A stretch of 64,000 nucleotides of DNA. Source: Tretioscincus oriximinensis. Taxonomy: Eukaryota > Chordata > Lepidosauria > Squamata > Gymnophthalmidae. A program made the position numbers and the translations under genes. Below, in pieces: positions 43,015 to 54,394 of the stretch. Below the pieces are notes generated by a model. It made no database searches and was not told the origin of the DNA. It saw only the letters and a list, made by a program, of their open reading frames with translations. Location of the stretch: the NCBI GenBank assembly GCA_022410635.1, contig JAJVDF010000138.1, forward strand, positions 208,069-272,068, given 5' to 3'. Position 1 is the stretch's first letter. Each line of letters opens with the position of its first letter.

Positions 43015-43554
43015 CAATCTCCTAACAGTTGATCTTCAAAGTCCCCTTCCTGGATTTTGAATTCATGATTACCATATTGACAGATCAGTATTGTAGGAAA
43101 CATTATGATGCCAAATAAGCCTATAACTGGTGATTTGCAATCTGATACTGGCATCATATAGCAAAAATGTTTTGTTTTGATCCAAGCTGGGAATACACTC
43201 TCCCATACTGAATCAAATAACATTTATTTNTTGTGATGTTGCTACCCATGTTCTTCCACTATGCCCCCGGATATTGGAGAGTGACCATACCCATTCAATC
43301 CAAGTATTGCTAATTATTCATGAGTTACTTCAAAGCCTTTGCTACAGTTCTGTGGCACAAAGCTTTGCCTGGCACAGAACATTGTGAGGTGGTTTGCCTC
43401 TGAAAGGCAGCTGTTGGGAGCTTGCAAGCAGAAGAGATTGTGGGCTAATTGTGGTCTTCTTGGTGCAGCTGGTTTGTCACCACAGGATATTTTGGTAGAT
43501 GGAGTCAATCCATTCCTTATGCTCTAATTTTGAAGATCAACTGTTAGGAGATTG
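43015..43554. mobile_element. Unknown TIR element, 26-bp exact inverted ends
   Basis: The segment begins CAATCTCCTAACAGTTGATC and ends with its exact complement (26 of 26 nt: 43,015-43,040 and 43,529-43,554). 540 bp, no convincing coding sequence, no clear flanking duplication. It directly abuts a family P arm at 43,555. Confidence 0.65.
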
Positions 43555-43628
43555 TAGCACTTGGAGACTAGCTAGAGAAAAGTAGATGGCATGAACTTTC
43601 GTAGACATGTCTACTTCTTCAGATATTA
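43555..43628 (+). repeat. Family P arm
   Basis: TAGCACTTGGAGACTAGC, GAAAAGTAGATGGCATGAAC and GTAGACATGTCTACTTCTTC. Confidence 0.7.
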
Positions 43629-43654
43629 AGGGACCAATGAATCCAAAACTTAGT

Positions 43655-43784
43655 ATAGGCAGTGTGGGTGGAAGTCTCCTGATTCGATTCCACACTCCTC
43701 CATGAAGTCAAGTGGGTGATCTTGAGCCAAGCACAGTTCTTTAGGACTCTCTCAGCCCCACCTACTTCATAGTTTGCTGTCAAT
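43655..43784 (+). repeat. tRNA/CORE-type SINE, central part
   Basis: GAAGTCTCCTGATTCGATTCC, ACTCCTCCATGAAGTCAAG, TGGGTGATCTTGAGCC, GCACAGTTCTTTAGGACTC and CCCACCTACTTCATAG; 3' end lost. Confidence 0.75.
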
Positions 43785-43945
43785 ATGAGATTCCTTCACT
43801 TCTCACCCTCACAGTTTCTTGCCAGAACTATCCACATGTCACAGCCTTTTCACAGTTAACCTTTTATGGCTGTTTGACATTTGGTTTTCTCTGTAAAATA
43901 ATAATTCAGATTATCAGGTCTGAAACCCCAAATCAATCTGGATGG
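43785..43945 (+). repeat. Family F, right part
   Basis: TTCACTTCTCACCCTCACAG, TTTCTTGCCAGAACTATCCAC and a later ATAATTCAGATTATCAG block match 56,125-56,240. Confidence 0.5.
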
Positions 43946-45129
43946 CTGCACAGGAACACTCACAAGGTCATTGAGGGAAANTGAATTTTCTTGGCAGCAT
44001 TATGGATCACTTACTCAGAAACTGGGCTGCCCAAAAAGATTAAGAGGTTTTTAGGAGGGAAGAGAGCAGATTGCATTGAGAGACGAAAGTCACGTGAGAT
44101 TGCAAGCATAAAAAGAACCAAAATAATCATGTGTGTCGGCTGACAAAACTGATAGCCTAAATCCTTTATCACACAATAAAGTGAAGTAACATTTTAAAGC
44201 GCAGTAATCTGGATGTAGCCTGTGAAATTTCAGGCGTTCAGCGGTTACCTGTCAAAATGTCTCTAACACATGAATTTAAAGTGTTTGGTTTTTTTTTTTG
44301 CAAAATCCCTTTGAATCATGTCTGGTTTTATGTGCCATTAAAGTCTGCAGAGGTCAATAGGCAAATCTATTGGAAAAATCTTACAAAATGTAGAAGAACA
44401 AGGGATAAATTGATTTTTTTAAAGGCATCTTGAAAGCCTTTCTAAATTTTTTATTGTGATGTTAGGCTAAAACGCATGACTTTCTTTCTTGGCTTCGTTC
44501 AGGTTCTTCATATGTGACCCCCAGAATTGTTGTGTTGTATGTGGATTTTTTTATTATTATTAATATAAATCTACAGGAATTGGTTCTTGCTATGGAATAG
44601 CTCCCTTAAGGATTTTTAATTCAAATAGAAAAAGAAACAGTTAGGTCAGCCAAAGGCTACAAAACACAACCCCTAAAAAACTTTTCGGCGCTCCATAGAG
44701 TTAATGGAAAACATGATCTGTGGGAATGGGTGAGTTGGGTGAAGGGAATATGGAAAGACTTCGTAGCTTTTATTCAAAACATGTATAAGACACAAATCTT
44801 CACAAGTGTGAAGCCTCCATTGATGCATTTGGCAGAAGAATTATGTTGAAAAATCCAGGGAAGAACCACATAGGAAAACGTCTTGTGGAGGGGACCTTAA
44901 GCAATCGAATGATCATTGTTGTGTAAACCAAAGAAGCAGACAATTGATTACATGTAGAGTTGCTATAATCCAAGATCCCAAATCATAAACACAATTTACA
45001 GTCCTGCTCCAAGCTCACCACTTGCTCCAAAAATGCTTCCCACCCCAATCACACCCTCATCCCAACCTTGCCACTATAAAAACTGCAGACTTTACTTTTC
45101 CAGCCATAACAAACTACGAAAAAGTCCGG
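43946..45129. other. Unique DNA
   Basis: No repeat recognised. 44,250-44,450 looks non-repetitive and possibly conserved. T-runs at 44,288 and 44,414. Confidence 0.35.
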
Positions 45130-45235
45130 TGACTTTGGCCTAGTCACAGTTATTCAGAGCTCCCTCAACTCTCTCAATGTGTCTGCTATAAGGAGAAGAA
45201 CAAAAGATTATATAAGCCACTTTTTTTCTCCCCTC
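45130..45235 (+). repeat. tRNA/CORE-type SINE 3' part
   Basis: GTGACTTTGGCCTAGTCACAG, TTCAGAGCTCCCTCAACTC and GTGTCTGCTATAAGGAG, then a short 3' segment with ATAAGCCACTTTTTTTC. Confidence 0.7.
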
Positions 45236-45395
45236 CTCCATTATTTTCTTCTTCTTCTTTCTTCTTTCTTCTTTCTTCTTTCTTCTTTCTTCTTTCTTCT
45301 TTCTTTTTTCTTCTTTCTTTTTTCTTCTTTCTTTTTTCTTCTTCTTTCTTCTTCTTTCTTCTTCTTTCTTCTTCTTTCTTTTTTCTTTCTTCTTC
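45236..45395 (+). repeat. (CTT/TTTC)n array, SINE tail
   Basis: About 160 bp of CTTCTTT/TTCTTTC units directly after the SINE. Lys/Glu/Arg and Phe/Leu/Ser frames are artefacts. Confidence 0.9.
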
Positions 45396-45554
45396 AATTA
45401 TCACTTGTCTGCAAAAAAACAAAGATTTCTTTGCTATGAGCAGTTTTTTAAAAAGGATTCACATTGAACAGTGAGACATAAAAAGCTTGATTTGGTTCAG
45501 CATAATCCAGAATGAACAATTCTGTTTGGTCCCTAGTCACTAGCTGAAAGGCCT

Positions 45555-45645
45555 GAAAACACTTTAGGGACCAACCAGGGAAAGGTAGGTGGCATGAGCT
45601 TTTATAGACAAATCTTCTTCAGATGTTAGAGAAAAATGCCAGGGA
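45555..45645 (+). repeat. Family P arm
   Basis: AACACTTTAGGGACCAACCAG, AAAGGTAGGTGGCATGAGC and TAGACAAATCTTCTTCAGATG. Confidence 0.7.
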
Positions 45646-45650
45646 CTATG

Positions 45651-46108
45651 GAAGCCTCCCTAAAACATACTTAGCTTTGCTATTTCTTTTAAATCTGGAA
45701 AAACACATTTGTAATTATGCTTCTTGCCTTCAATTTTCCCTGCTATTTCATTACATTGCCTTGCATTCTTGTCACATGACAAGCCCCATAAGTCAATGCT
45801 GTGCTTTGGTTTACTATAATTCACAGCATTATCTGAGAGTCAAGAGCCAATGAACTTTTACCTCTAGCCTCAAAGTCTTGCAAGATTTACTATGTCCACT
45901 TCTATGTCCACTTTATTGAATCCCATATGAAGGCTAATGTTAAGGTTTTAGAAACATCCTCTGTGGAATCGGACAACAACGATGGCTGGAAAATCCAAGA
46001 ACAAGGCCCTTTTTAGCAAGTGGATCACTGAACTTGCATGAACCTGTGGGGCGGATTCTACACGATATTGCTACCATCTTGGTAAAAAGTCTTTGTGGTG
46101 ATGCAGCC
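45651..46108 (+). mobile_element. Family B MITE, longest copy, TAT duplication
   Basis: From GGAAGCCTCCCTAAAAC to GTGGTGATGCAGCC, 458 bp, flanked by TAT on both sides (45,648-45,650; 46,109-46,111). Interior: CATTCTTGTCACATGACAAG, CATAAGTCAATGCTGTGC, GAGAGTCAAGAGCCAATGAAC, GAATCGGACAACAACGATGG and AGCAAGTGGATCACTGAAC. Confidence 0.8.
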
Positions 46109-46823
46109 TATATTCAGGGAACTGATTGCAGGAAATAATAACACACCTTCTATGGCCTTCTATGATGTGGAATGTGATATCATAAAGCAAAATGTAAACA
46201 AAGCCAAATCATTTGCCGTCAAGAAACATTTAATAACACGGCAATTTCCAAATAATCTTGTAATAAATGTCCTTCCTCCACAGATAATTCTTTGACATCA
46301 TTAAGAAATCATTATTTGGACTGAATTCAGTCTTTTCCAGCATACCCTACAATCCATGGACCCACAAAATAGCTCCAAGGTTGATGACAACACAGGCAAA
46401 GTTGCTAGAAAAATCTACTTTATTTAGGAATAAGTGATTCCACAATGTGGAATCAATCAATCAAAGAATGTTGTGTAGCTTCTTCTTTCTTCTTCTTTTA
46501 TAAATGAAAACTCCTTGGGTTTTAAGGGTGGGTAAAATAACAACAAACCCAACCTTGCAGCCAATCCATTCATCAATCCATCTAATGACTTTGGATGGAT
46601 TTTTCTATCCACTAACAACAACTGGATCTTTTACAAGCAAACCTTATCTGAACTCTAAACGTTANTTTTATAGTCTTAAGAAAGCAATGGGGGCAGAGGG
46701 AGGCTGTACTTTGCTTCAGGAAACTTTCACACCATGTCTGACTTCTCTGGGGAAATACTGGCTTAAAGTAATTAACATGAGAAGCTTTGATCAGCTACAG
46801 TTGGAATGTTCTTATTTACCTTT
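46109..46823. other. Unique DNA
   Basis: No feature recognised. Confidence 0.4.
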
Positions 46824-46985
46824 CATCAGGGAGGAGGAGGAAGAGAAGGATGAAGAAGGGAAAGAGGAGGAGGAAGAGGAAAGGGAAAAGGGAGGAGTGG
46901 GAGGAGGAAGGAAGAAAGAGAATAGAAGAATGAGGAGAAAGAGTCACAGTCATCATCATCATCATCAAAGAAAAAGAAGAAGAAT
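46824..46985 (+). repeat. Polypurine tract with CAT triplets
   Basis: GGA/GAA-rich run, then (CAT)n and AAAGAAG. The 221-codon frame spanning it owes its Glu/Arg/His run to this tract and shows no other coding sign. Confidence 0.85.
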
Positions 46986-47999
46986 ACTATTAAACCATAT
47001 TATTAATCAGGAGCCAAAGGAGGAAATCAAGCTGAAGAACTTCTCTTGGCCTCTTCTCTTGGTTCTTGGTTGGACATGGTATCATCTTCAGTGTGTTACT
47101 TTGATGGGCAGATTAACAGAAATCCTTGTTCCTTTAGAGATTTTGCAAACACTTCTGTTTGCTGGCTAAGAATGATGCTGGCTAAGAATGCATTAATGAG
47201 ACACTGAGACCTGGGCTTTAAAAGAACCCTGATTAGCCTTTTCTCTCCAGTTCCTTTGAGTGCAAGAATTGCTGAGCAGCAACAAAGACCCCACGCTCTT
47301 GCTTCTTATTAGCCGGTTGAGGAGACAATCAAACTTTTGAGAAGGTGTTAATTAAAAGCTTTAGACTCTATTCACTGTAGACCCTTGTTTCATCTCTGCT
47401 TTATTTCTCCATGCCACTTGTTTACAGAGAGTGGTATAATGCTGCTTTTTCTTGGCAGTCCCCGTGTTGACTTTTTGAGACAAAGAAGGATCTTCTGTAC
47501 CGTCTATCCCCATGACACCAGCATACACATTTCCTTGTTGCATATACTGTATGTTTGAAATAAATATATCCCATCCTATAGCTGAAGATCTCAAGGCAGG
47601 TAAAAGCAGGAAGAACAACATACAAAAATAAACATGTTAAAAACAGCACAACATTTGATTGTGAAGATGCTGCTCTCTAATCTGAAATAGCAGTTAATCA
47701 CTTTAATTAACCCTTCATCCTTTCCAGTAGTGTCTGTTCTGGATGAAGCATGGGGTATGATTCGTGGATTTGTTTGCAAGGAGTGTCCATCAAACTGACA
47801 TTGAGACTCATTGGCTCAGTTCCGATGCTGCCTGATCTACTTAATGCAGATATTTCCTGCTACTGCTAATCAAAATCAAGCAAATCTGGATTTACTAACA
47901 TTTAGTTGACACAAGCAATCAAATGTGTTAAAATATCTAATCCTGATTAGAAGTGGAAGAAAAGGTTCTGCTGGTCATATTGCTCATGTTGCAGCCTGA
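46986..47999. other. Unique DNA, part possibly conserved
   Basis: 47,200-47,420 and 47,690-47,800 lack repeats. 47,815-47,930 shares a short block with 34,605. Confidence 0.35.
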
Positions 48000-48484
48000 C
48001 TGCTGATGGGAATCTCTGACCGGACACATATCACGGTTGTCCTTAAAGAACTGCACTGGCTGCCTATTCATTATCGAGCCCAATTGATGTTGAATTTANC
48101 ATACAAAGCCCTAAACAGTTTGGGACCTGGCCATCTGAAGGAGCATCTTATTCCATAAAGACCAGTCCATGCATTAGGATCTCAAGCAGAAAGCCTTCTG
48201 GCAGAGATGCAAGGGGTAGCAGCACATCAGAGGGCCTTCTCTGTGGCTGCTCCCAGCCTCTGAAACAGCTTCCTTCTAAAGGCTCACCAGGTGTATAATT
48301 TTTTGCATTTGATAAAAGCATACTTCTTCACTCAGGCTTTTAACTCTTAAAAGAGCTGCAATCTGTCTTTCCAGGGAGGATGAGTGGGTAGATGGGAGGG
48401 AGGNTATGGATCTTTTTAAACATTTTATTAATGTGTATTTTTATTATTATTAATCACTAAATAAAATGAATGAATGAATGAATA
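48000..48484 (+). mobile_element. Jockey/L2/CR1-type LINE 3' end with (AATG)n tail
   Basis: Decayed ORF2 end: ISDRTHITVVLKELHWLPI, YKALNSLGPGHLKEHLIP, QRAFSVAAPSL, then a stop. The 3' UTR ends AAATAAAATG(AATG)n. Broken by stops and an N at 48,099. These C-terminal motifs (LHWLPI, YKALN, LKEHL) are typical of the clade. Confidence 0.8.
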
Positions 48485-48521
48485 ACAACAACGACAACGA
48501 CAACGACAATAACAATAATTC
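48485..48521 (+). repeat. (AACAAC/GACAAC)n run
   Basis: Continues the LINE tail microsatellite. Confidence 0.8.
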
Positions 48522-50479
48522 TGTATTAAAAGATAATTTCATAGCAATCTCTTTGNGCCTAAACTGATAAAAAGCAGAGGAGTCAAAGCGAGTGGGGGCT
48601 GTTTCTTGTTAACGTATAACATGTATAATATTATTTTGCCACATAGTGTAGAAATAGCTCTATACAGTTCACTCTATATTAATGCCAACATAAAAATATT
48701 TAAAATAAAAATGAAAATAATNATAATAGTAAATCTGTCTTGTTCTTCTCCAAGCTTCTCCACCAGCTCCGGTTGGAGCTAACAGCCTTAGGCACGCACT
48801 ATGCTGCCTTTTACTTAATTGGTTCTTAAAGCGAACAGTGAATTACATTAAGTGTAATTTCATTGTCGTTGGATCTTGGTGAGTTCGAGGTGGCATATTT
48901 GCCAAGGGAGTTCTGGTTCAGTGGCTACATCCGGGTGGGAAGCATTTCTCCTGCAGTAATCCAGGAGACTCCCTCTCCCTCTCTTTCCTCCCTTTGAAGA
49001 AGAACAGATGTAGATTTACATATCTGGAGGTCTCCAGCCTCTGATGAGATTAGTTGGTATTTTTAAAACCTACTGGAAGGTGCATATTTAATAAATGCCT
49101 AAAGCAAGCCTGTGTGAAATGGCTCAGCCCTGGGAGATTTGGGAAGAGAGGCAAAGAGGATATGTCAAGGGGATGTGTTGTACTATCCTCGTAAGTGTTG
49201 CTGAAAATAGGCCAATGCTTCCTCCAACGCATGCACACACAATTGCTACATTAAAGGAAAGGTAGAGGCAAGACAATAAGGTTTGCTCTGTTTCATACAC
49301 ACACACANAAAAAAAAACCTTCCTTGGGTCCCAAGTTCTATTCCAAATTTCATTTTATTTTGTATGAGATTTGAAGAATGTCTTTAAAATATCATTGCGA
49401 TGTAGGTACTTGAGCTAGGGCCCATTTCAAACTGCTGATGTTGATATTTAAGGCCCTTTGGTTGAAGGTCACAAAATACCTGACAACCAAACTGACCTAT
49501 AATGTTCTGTCTAGAACCATAGAATCAGAGATGCTGACACATACTTTTAATACATCTTTAACCTGAAGAACAGGACTAAAATCTGCCCCCCCCACCCCCA
49601 CCCATCCTGGGTATGTCCAGTTCTTCAGGATTATAGATGGATTACAAATATGTGTCAGAACAGCCTGATTCTATGGCTCTTAATTCATTAGTTTCAATCA
49701 TAATGAACACAGATTGGATTTGTCCATTGCTATGAGAATTTCTGAGAACCTCTGTTTTTATGTCAACCTNTGTAAGGTGCCTTCTCAGGTAGAAGAAGCT
49801 AACCATGGTTGGTCCCATCTCCAATGTTGACCAACCTACAATAACCATGTTAGTCTTCATGAAATTAGAAAAAGAAGATAAACACTGTGCTAGACCACCC
49901 ATTTCATGATACTTTAACGCTCAAAAATTGAAATGAGAAGAACCCATTTCCATGGCATGTCTTCCATTCTCAGCACCTCCACCAGAGAGAAAGCAGCTAC
50001 CTTGCCTGTAGCTTTCAGTTAATTTGTTAAATTCTATCTACACTAGACCTGCTCTGTCCAATCTTCACTCTGCCTTTTGTCTTCATCTTTTTGTAGATTA
50101 TCTGAACCCAGTAATGCATCCCTGCACTAAGGCTACAAGTCCTTTTTTATGAATGAGAGCTAAAGTATATTTTTCAGTATATTGTTCCATTGGAACTCTT
50201 AAAGTGATCTATTCAGAGTTTGAAGACTTTTGATAACTGTAAGAGCCTAGACTATTCACTTATGTTGTCCATTAGTCACTTTTCAAGGTATCAGGAATGT
50301 AAGTTCAAAGACAAGGAAATTCAAAAAAATGAAAATAAAAGAAAAAAGGATTGCCTTGATATACACTTGTTGGGTAGCTTTCTAACGGAAAGAATTCACT
50401 AGTGAAAAGGTAATATGAAAATGAATGTCATTCTTGGGGTGCTTCCAAATTAGATTTTCCTTCATGCAACAGTATTTTA
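48522..50479. other. Mostly unique DNA
   Basis: 48,820-49,060 looks non-repetitive with paired TAATT/ATTAC motifs. (CA)n and an A-run with an N at 49,298-49,317. 49,430-49,560 may be LINE-derived (frame reads KLLMLIFKALW), low confidence. C-rich run at 49,586-49,602. Confidence 0.35.
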
Positions 50480-51085
50480 CCTAGCAGAATTAGCCTGTTG
50501 TGTTATGGTAATGCAAGGGGCTCTAGCCCCTTCTCTCCCTTGCTTCCATCCATGCCTCCATCCACCCACTTACTTCCTTGCTCCCTCCCATTCACTTTCA
50601 CTTGCTTCTTTATTTCATTCCTTCTTCCTTTCCACTTTTCATTTCTTCCTTCTTTCTTTCTCAGAATATACAGGTTTAGTGTGCACAGCCACACAATTGC
50701 TATATTTCAGAATATAGCTTTCCTGCACTTTTTAAGTCGTGTGCACGCAGCCCCCATCTTAAAAAATTCGTTGGCTCATTTTCTTACTTTTTTCTTTATC
50801 TTCTTTCCCTTCCATNTTTCATCCATTCCTTCCTTTGATCTTNCTTTTCTTNCCAGTTCCATTTCTCACATCTTTCCACCCAGAGAACTGTCCATTTATT
50901 ACTTACCTCCGTTTCCTGTTTTTTAGACAGTTTCTGCTCTCTGGAGACTGCCAAAGCTCTGAGCCCTAACATTGGTTNTTATACCTTGGAATGTTGAACC
51001 CTCCTACATGCCTTTTATTTCTTATGATTATAGTGGATTTGCCTCACATAATTGGGAAGACAGCAGTGGTAGCATTAGGAAGGTC
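50480..51085 (+). repeat. Family D repeat, copy 3, with embedded 120-bp unit
   Basis: Left block TAGCAGAATTAGCCTGTTG and GTTATGGTAATGCAAGGGGCT, a pyrimidine tract (50,525-50,880), right block CTCTCTGGAGACTGCCAAAGC and ACCTTGGAATGTTGAACCC. The tract is split at 50,660-50,785 by a unit also found at 51,703. Confidence 0.65.
50660..50785 (+). repeat. 120-bp unit, copy 1
   Basis: AGAATATACAGGTTTAGTGTG, CACAGCCACACAATTGC, TATTTCAGAATATAGC and AGTCGTGTGCACGCAGCCCC. Direct repeat of 51,703-51,825. Confidence 0.75.
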
Positions 51086-51702
51086 CAATATTATTCTTTT
51101 TCCTCCTNTTCCTTTTATCCGGATTTCATAGCACAATGGAGTTATATAGACAAAACTGCAAATCTTCCCAGAGCACTATCACCCCTGGTATAATAGTGGC
51201 GGAGGAGGCAGCAACCAATGACAAAAAAAAGAAGAAGAAAAAGCTTCTTGGGACCTAAATGCTCCCAAGAGCCTCATGGGATTTNTAATCAAATACCTGA
51301 CTACAAATCAGTTGGGTGGGCAANAAAGGGAAGGTTGTAATGAATTTTTTAGAGATTTCTCTACAAAATACAGTAGTCCAGATGCAGTTCTAGGCTGCAT
51401 GCAAACAGTATATTTCTACTTCGATTGGAACAAGATGAGGATGAATCCTGCATGCGGGTTAAGCGTTTTTCAGCAGTCGTCCCACAGTAAACACAGTTTT
51501 TCTCGGAATAAACTATTTCTGGGAAATTCAGGTGTCATTCCGGAAAACATCTGTCCTCTCCTGAGTGTATGCGTGTGCACAAATTAGGCATGAGAGTTTA
51601 AAGCAAGTGAGAACGCAGCAGTAGTTTCTAGTGGCTGTTGCAAAAATTCTCAGACTGCATTGCCTGGAGATCAGTGAGTGATATTACAGAACTGGGACCC
51701 GG
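51086..51702. other. Unique DNA
   Basis: No feature recognised apart from Ns. Confidence 0.35.
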
Positions 51703-51825
51703 AATATACAGGTTTGGTGTGCACAGCCACGCAATTGCCATATTCCAGAATATAATTTTACAGCACATTTTAAGTCGTGTGCACGCAGCCCCCATCTTGA
51801 AAATTTCGTTGGTTCATTTTTGGTG
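51703..51825 (+). repeat. 120-bp unit, copy 2
   Basis: GAATATACAGGTTTGGTGTG, CACAGCCACGCAATTGCC, CATATTCCAGAATATAAT and AGTCGTGTGCACGCAGCCCC; about 90% identical to copy 1 by eye. This copy is outside a pyrimidine tract. Confidence 0.75.
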
Positions 51826-51889
51826 ATTTCAGTATGCCCCCTCTAGAGAAATTTGTTTAATTCTGCAATTGTCTTTATATTCAAAATAA

Positions 51890-52230
51890 CCCGTTTGTGA
51901 GTCCCACCCCATTTAATTTCAATATTCCATGTTGTTGCCTATGACTACAGCAAGACAGCAGTATTCTGTGTACACTGCCTTGTATTCTTGTCACATGACA
52001 TGTCTTATAAGTCATTGCTACACTTGTGCTACAATTCCCAGTATTCTCTGTGGGCCAAGAGCCAATGAACTTTACACATAGCCTGAAGTCTTGTGATATC
52101 TACAATTTTCCTTCTACCAAATGCTCTATGAAAGCATTTACATAGTAGCCCACTTTGCAAACTGAAAAAAAGGTGTTTCCGGAAAATCTGGGCAATGGTG
52201 CTTTTTTCCAACTGCATTAGTGAAAGTCTG
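51890..52230 (+). mobile_element. Family B MITE, ends degraded
   Basis: CCTTGTATTCTTGTCACATG, ATAAGTCATTGCTACACTTG, CTACAATTCCCAGTATTCTC and CCAAGAGCCAATGAACTTTA; termini not recognisable. Confidence 0.7.
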
Positions 52231-52250
52231 TTACTTCGTGATCTAAACAG

Positions 52251-52255
52251 TAGTT

Positions 52256-52291
<36 letters not shown>
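52251..52291 (-). repeat. (GTA)n microsatellite, SINE tail
   Basis: Thirteen GTA triplets directly at the 3' end of the antisense SINE that follows. Confidence 0.95.
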
Positions 52292-52292
<1 letters not shown>

Positions 52293-52575
52293 AATTTAGC
52301 ATTTATACCCTGCTCTTGGTGTACAGAACAGCTTAAAAGGTTAATTTTCACCCAAAGAGTTATATCTATTCTATCTTCCCCATCAGATTAGTAGTGCTAC
52401 TCATGAATCTACTTGAAATGTAGATTGCAAATCTACTTTATTTTAAGTAGCCGTGTTGGCTATAGCTGAGGCCAGTAGAGGGCGTTCTCCCCTCTCCACA
52501 GCCAACATGATGTTGAGAATGGATATCTCACGTGAAAGACTGACTCCTAACCCCTGAGCAATTCGTGCCACAAGT
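52292..52575 (-). repeat. SINE family A, antisense, with tRNA-like head
   Basis: AGCATTTATACCCTGCTCTTG, TCTATTCTATCTTCCCCATCA, GCCGTGTTGGCTATAGCTG, AGTAGAGGGCGTTCTCC, then the head CTAACCCCTGAGCAATTCG near 52,548. Nearly full length but diverged. Confidence 0.75.
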
Positions 52576-53147
52576 ACCACTCTATAGGTAAACCTTGTGG
52601 CGGGGGTATATATCTACTGCATTTTTTCCTTGTGCATACTGGAGTTCATAGACATACTCGAAAACTATATGGACCTAACTGGTCAGCAAATGAGTGATCC
52701 CCCCCCCCTCCCAGCAACGATCTGCCATTTGTTCACATTTGATGGTAGAGGTTTTGTCCCTGAAAAGAACAAGAAAAACATTTTCCTTTTCTTAGGATGT
52801 GGCTGTCCACATGATTGATTGATGAACAAATATTGACTTCTCCTGCTCTCTTTGCTATCAACCCCTCTGGTTGTGTGCNGGTTAACAGGCACGAGGAAGC
52901 AAACATAAAGCGGACAGAACAAGCAGCAGATGATCAGGGATGTCACACTAGGAAGGTTCCCAGTATTTACAAAATAGAGAAATCAGATTGACAAGTTGCT
53001 CACTGGGAAGAGANGAATGAAATCCTATACCATGAACAGCAACGTGGAAAATGCCAGCAGACTAAGCATCTTCATTCATCAGCCCCATACTGTTTGATCG
53101 AGATCCGTGCCTTGTTCCATACACACACTAAGAGATAATTCACACTA
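52576..53147. other. Unique DNA
   Basis: 13-C run near 52,697-52,709. No gene seen. Confidence 0.4.
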
Positions 53148-53162
53148 GAGTGTCCCGAACTT

Positions 53163-53444
53163 TTTATTTTTTATTTTTATTGAATTTATAATGACAAGAA
53201 ACAAGGACATACACAAAGTAATGTAAATTAGAATGCCGCAGTTACATCACTGATTATCAGAAATTCCTAACATAATGAATCTGCCATATATTATATTTCC
53301 ATACACACAAACATTAACGCAACCCCCACCTTCCCACCCACAAAGGGAAAGAACATAATCATCAATGTAATAGAAATCTACGTCCTGAAAGTCAATTTAA
53401 TAACTGCTATATACAAAGATGGTGTAGTTGTGTCAGGAGACATT
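53163..53444 (-). mobile_element. L1-type 3' end, perfect 15-bp TSD
   Basis: A 282-bp insertion whose minus strand ends in an A-rich tail (TTTTTATTTTTTATTTTT on plus at its left edge). It is flanked by GAGTGTCCCGAACTT at 53,148-53,162 and 53,445-53,459, identical over 15 nt. Long duplication plus A-tail indicate L1-type insertion; only 3' UTR is present, so L1 identity is inferred. Confidence 0.75.
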
Positions 53445-53536
53445 GAGTGTCCCGAACTTGAGAAGTGAAATGTTGACATATGAGCACAAAAAAAGGGAAA
53501 ATGGTTGTGCTTTGAAGACAGAAAAGGAACGGGATT

Positions 53537-53601
53537 GTATACTGCTCAAAACAATTAACACACATGTTAAAGTGTTCCCTTAATTGTTTTGAGCAGCATA
53601 C
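53537..53601. mobile_element. Minimal palindromic MITE (ACTGCTCAAAA ends)
   Basis: 22-nt arms (GTATACTGCTCAAAACAATT...) and their complement at 53,580-53,601, one mismatch, 21-nt spacer. The ends match ACTGCTCAAAA...AGTGTTCC, known from vertebrate cut-and-paste transposons; class uncertain. Confidence 0.6.
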
Positions 53602-53621
53602 CTTTGGCACCAATTCATAAT

Positions 53622-53828
53622 AGGCTGACCAGATNACCCCTTTTTTGGGTGTGTGTGTGTGTGAAAACCTGGTTTTGTGGTGCCTCCCGTTTTTTCCTGA
53701 GAGGGAAAAAAAGATTTTTTTTNAAAAAAAACCTTTTTCTGAAAAATAAATTCCTCAGGAAAACCATGAGGCACTCCAAAACCAGGTTTCTACACTCCCC
53801 TCAAAAAAAGGGGCCATCTGATCTTCTA
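53622..53828. mobile_element. Foldback element, imperfect 100-nt arms
   Basis: GCTGACCAGATNACCCCTTT and AAACCTGGTTTTGTGGTGCC on the left pair with GGAGTGCC-type and AAACCAGGTTT, AAAGGGGCCATCTGATC on the right. The start resembles hAT-like GGTGACCAGATGTCCC repeats of reptiles. A (TG)n run interrupts one arm. Confidence 0.55.
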
Positions 53829-54394
53829 TTCCATAACCATGTCTTCTGCAATGTAAGGCCTGCAGGCTGTGGCAAAATTATGTTTCTGAGCAAACACTCA
53901 AAATAACTTCCAAAATGTTTACTTCCATTATGTTCCCATGGGTAAAATATCAGTGGCACTCAAGGTACTGAGAATTATGAGCANTGGTGATGGGGTAAAG
54001 GTCCATTTGGAAGATTTACTTTAATCTCCCTGAACTTTTTGCTTGGCCCAAGCGACACCAAACACAGAAAGAGAATAAAGCATAGCTCCAAATCTTGCTC
54101 TGACCCTGCTGATGCTATTTGAGAACGTACCTTTCAGAACGATCAAATACCTAATACTTTGAGATTCTGACAAGGGCTGTGCACTCTCTCTATTGCGACT
54201 TGATGTAATAATAAATTGGACTGTGAAGAAAAACATGGGTTATTGTGTTGGGACAGCACATGGGGTTAGTGGATTGATATCAAGAGGTGCAGGGAGTGCG
54301 AATGATGTTATATTCATCAGCTCAGGTGAAAAAATAAATAAATATCAGAGGCACAATATGTAGAAAGGTTGGGCCTCACATGCATGGTGTGAGA
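53829..54394. other. Unique DNA
   Basis: No feature recognised. Confidence 0.4.

Noticed and set aside
46504..47169. 221-codon plus-strand open frame
   Set aside because: It contains an N, crosses a polypurine tract and (CAT)n, and has no recognisable domain or splice support.
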